This document shows positions 4,414-6,330 of a stretch of DNA of 6,330 nucleotides, piece after piece. The notes beneath the pieces are model-generated. The model was not told the DNA's origin. It saw only the letters and a program-made list of their open reading frames with translations, and did not search any database. The stretch lies in contig PFRJ01000084.1 in NCBI GenBank assembly GCA_002788515.1, positions 1 through 6,330 of the forward strand, written 5' to 3'. This DNA is from Nitrosopumilales archaeon CG_4_9_14_0_2_um_filter_34_16. GTDB taxonomy: Archaea; Thermoproteota; Nitrososphaeria; Nitrososphaerales; Nitrosopumilaceae. A program made the position numbers and the translations under genes. How positions within the stretch are numbered: the first letter of the stretch is position 1; every line of letters starts with the position of its first letter.

Positions 4414-6330
4414 TTAGTTGCCTACCTCAATTGAGACATAATGTATCTCAGGAAGCCCATCTTTTACAAATACAGTACCAATGTTGAGATTATTACCCTC
4501 TTGCCACATGAATACTCTATCACTACGTGGTTTTACAAAATCATCTATAAAGTCAGACAAGAAATCTTCAGCATCGGCTTGATCATTTTCAGTAAAGAAG
4601 AATAGTTCTCCCTCATTAAACGATAATGGAATTTGAATTGATGTTGGTTCGGATATTGAAATGTCATTTTCTTCAAAAACTAACTTTATGATGTTAATTC
4701 TGTCACTTCTATCTAATTCAACATAATTACTATCAACAGTTGTGGTAGTTGAAGCAACACCTGAAACTTTTTTCAAGTATTCTTCAAATGCTTTTTCTTG
4801 AGTATTACCCAATCCAACAAAGTATTCTCCGTTAAACGCAGCTCCAACAGCAGCTATTGTGCCTATTTGCGCAACTACGCCACCAGCACCTGAAGTATAA
4901 ACAGGAATAAAGTAAACATCATGATCACCTACACGGTATAGGATGTTGTCTCCAATTCTTGTATTTTTCAAGAGTGTTTTTAGTTGAGCAAATTCTGGAT
5001 CTTTGTCAAGTGCTTCTCTAACTGCACTAGGACCAATTAATTTTGTTGTAGAGTTTAATGGAACTTCATAAAATCGTAAATTACCTAAATTAGAAAGATC
5101 ATTTTCAACCACCATGAATCCTGCAAGATTTCTTCCCTTAGAGCCCTTTAGTTCTAAAGAAAGCAATCCTACAAATTCAGTTTGCTCAAAACCAGGTGGT
5201 TTTGCTTCAACATAATAAGTGTCAAGACCTGCTGGGATTTCATAAAACTCATTGGCTTGAATAAATGTCTCAACATCGGTTACGTGATAAATATTATACA
5301 TCTGTGTTTTCCAATTGAATAATTCAACTGGATATCTAATTTGTTCTTCTAACCAGGCTGGCATTGGTTTGAATTGTTCAGAGTATTGACTGGCAAACAT
5401 TTCTGAAAAGAAGTCATCGCCTGTTTTTAATAGTTCAATGTTACCATTGTAAGAGTCAACAAGTGCATAACCTACCAAACGCAAGTAAGGATTACCAATA
5501 GACCAAGGGACATCACCTGTATCAAATCCAATGATTAACGGAATTAACCAATAAGATTTTTCTCCATCAGTCACAGGAATGGAATCTAACTCTTTTCCAA
5601 ACAAATCATAGAGGAAATAAGGGTATAGAGTTTCCATTCTGTCATGAACATCTTTGTATCTCATTATGTGAACTGATTCAGTTGGAAATGAAAGCAAAAA
5701 GTTTGGTTCAAATGTCCAACTAAGAGGTGGTGAAACATCTAATCCGCCTTGACCAGAATAGTATCCATTTGCAACCTCGTCACTTGTTGAACCTCTTGAA
5801 TTAGGATAAGCAGACCAAGTTTCTGCAAACAAGCCACCTTCACCATAGTAGATTTCCCTTTGCTTGAAAAATTCACCACTATCTACAATTTGACCATCAG
5901 TTGCCTCAAGCGTAAGGAATCCATTTGGAACGTGAGTAACAACAAGATGTTCGTTATACCATTTATTTTCAAGGCTAACGGTTGGTGGGGTGATTGGTTT
6001 CATAGAAGCCGTCCAATACAAAGTATTGTTAAAACGAAGAATGTCGTTATCTTGAAAGTCTACATACGGGATTAATCCAATTTCAGGCTTTAATTTAGCA
6101 AAAGCTGCTTCCCAATCCCAAATTCGAATCACATCAAGAACATCATTATGTTGTTTTACATAATTTTTAATATTATTTGGAGAAACAGATGTAAGGTTAA
6201 CGTCATGTTTGGTTTCTTGTATATCATTTAATTCTCCAAGATAGCGGTTTACTCCAATCTGTTGAGCATTGTATGGTCCTAAAAATTCAATCTTTTTTGA
6301 ATTTGCAATGCTGTCATTAACTGAAACAAC
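4414..6330 (-). CDS. UPF0182 (COG1615) family membrane protein, N-terminus cut by window edge
   Basis: The frame can be translated from GTG 6132, but it stays open to the edge. The extra 66 codons read naturally into it (NNIKNYVKQHNDVLDV, then RIWDWEAA), so the real start lies outside. The 638 visible residues are the large extracytoplasmic part. Segments typical of the family, in visible numbering, are RIWDWE near 69, LVVTHVPNG near 130, a GQGG turn near 195, IMRYKDVHDRM near 222, VDSYNGNI at 291-298, EEQIRYPVELF around 330, IYHVTDVETF around 350, and GRNLAGFMVV near 400. Family members carry about seven transmembrane helices before this domain; these would lie beyond the right edge. Biochemical function is unknown in general. 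The C-terminal ~120 residues are acidic and less conserved. The stop is directly followed by the amidotransferase start, the tightest spacing in the window. Confidence 0.88.
   Translation of the reverse strand, partial: VVSVNDSIANSKKIEFLGPYNAQQIGVNRYLGELNDIQETKHDVNLTSVSPNNIKNYVKQHNDVLDVIRIWDWEAAFAKLKPEIGLIPYVDFQDNDILRFNNTLYWTASMKPITPPTVSLENKWYNEHLVVTHVPNGFLTLEATDGQIVDSGEFFKQREIYYGEGGLFAETWSAYPNSRGSTSDEVANGYYSGQGGLDVSPPLSWTFEPNFLLSFPTESVHIMRYKDVHDRMETLYPYFLYDLFGKELDSIPVTDGEKSYWLIPLIIGFDTGDVPWSIGNPYLRLVGYALVDSYNGNIELLKTGDDFFSEMFASQYSEQFKPMPAWLEEQIRYPVELFNWKTQMYNIYHVTDVETFIQANEFYEIPAGLDTYYVEAKPPGFEQTEFVGLLSLELKGSKGRNLAGFMVVENDLSNLGNLRFYEVPLNSTTKLIGPSAVREALDKDPEFAQLKTLLKNTRIGDNILYRVGDHDVYFIPVYTSGAGGVVAQIGTIAAVGAAFNGEYFVGLGNTQEKAFEEYLKKVSGVASTTTTVDSNYVELDRSDRINIIKLVFEENDISISEPTSIQIPLSFNEGELFFFTENDQADAEDFLSDFIDDFVKPRSDRVFMWQEGNNLNIGTVFVKDGLPEIHYVSIEVGN
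4421..4429 (-). promoter_or_regulatory. Ribosome binding site supporting the TTG start of the amidotransferase
   Basis: The minus strand reads TGAGGTAGG, with GAGGT ending 10 bases before TTG 4413-4411. It lies within the last codons of the UPF0182 gene. Together with the in-frame TAA directly before the TTG, it fixes the start. Confidence 0.5.

Noticed and set aside
5860..6075. Plus-strand 71-codon frame
   Set aside because: Antisense to conserved UPF0182 sequence.
6130..6132. GTG as the true start of the UPF0182 gene
   Set aside because: The frame is open to the edge and the 66 upstream codons read as family-like protein leading into RIWDWE, so the gene is truncated by the window.

Overview
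The window looks like chromosomal DNA of an ammonia-oxidising-type archaeon (Thaumarchaeota/Nitrososphaerota, Nitrosopumilus-like). The evidence is AT-rich sequence (about one third GC by eye), a tRNA gene without encoded CCA, an archaeal SSV-type tyrosine recombinase, alternative TTG starts and mostly SD-poor genes. This placement is inference; no rRNA or other taxonomic marker is present. Every protein gene is on the minus strand. The only plus-strand gene is a tRNA-Gly(CCC) at 2800-2873.

Right half (2874-6330), probably host chromosome. Reading leftwards there are three genes. The first is the 5'-truncated soluble part of a UPF0182/COG1615 membrane protein, open past its GTG at 6132 to the window edge. 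The second is a small class I glutamine amidotransferase that starts at a TTG directly after the UPF0182 stop codon. The third is a C39-like papain-fold domain fused to TPR repeats. The spacings (0 and 34 bp) suggest one transcription unit. The TPR gene ends exactly where the convergent tRNA gene ends.

Middle (1955-2873), the most interesting part. A tyrosine recombinase gene lies just beyond the 5' end of the tRNA and reads away from it. Its reading frame does not end at the apparent TTG start. It continues open, with protein-like sequence, through the gap and about 55 bases into the antisense strand of the tRNA, and is stopped only in the T-loop. That is the expected footprint of an SSV-type integrase gene split by integration at a tRNA gene. 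Unusually, the element would lie on the 5' side of the tRNA.

Left part (1-1950), probably element cargo or an old integrated island. A 532-residue exported, C-terminally anchored, cysteine-paired protein starts 4 bp after the integrase stop. Then comes a repeat-rich stretch with a doubtful 87-residue ORF. Last is the start of another minus-strand gene, with a near-perfect Shine-Dalgarno sequence, that runs off the left edge. The second attachment site and the integrase N-terminal part are not in the window.
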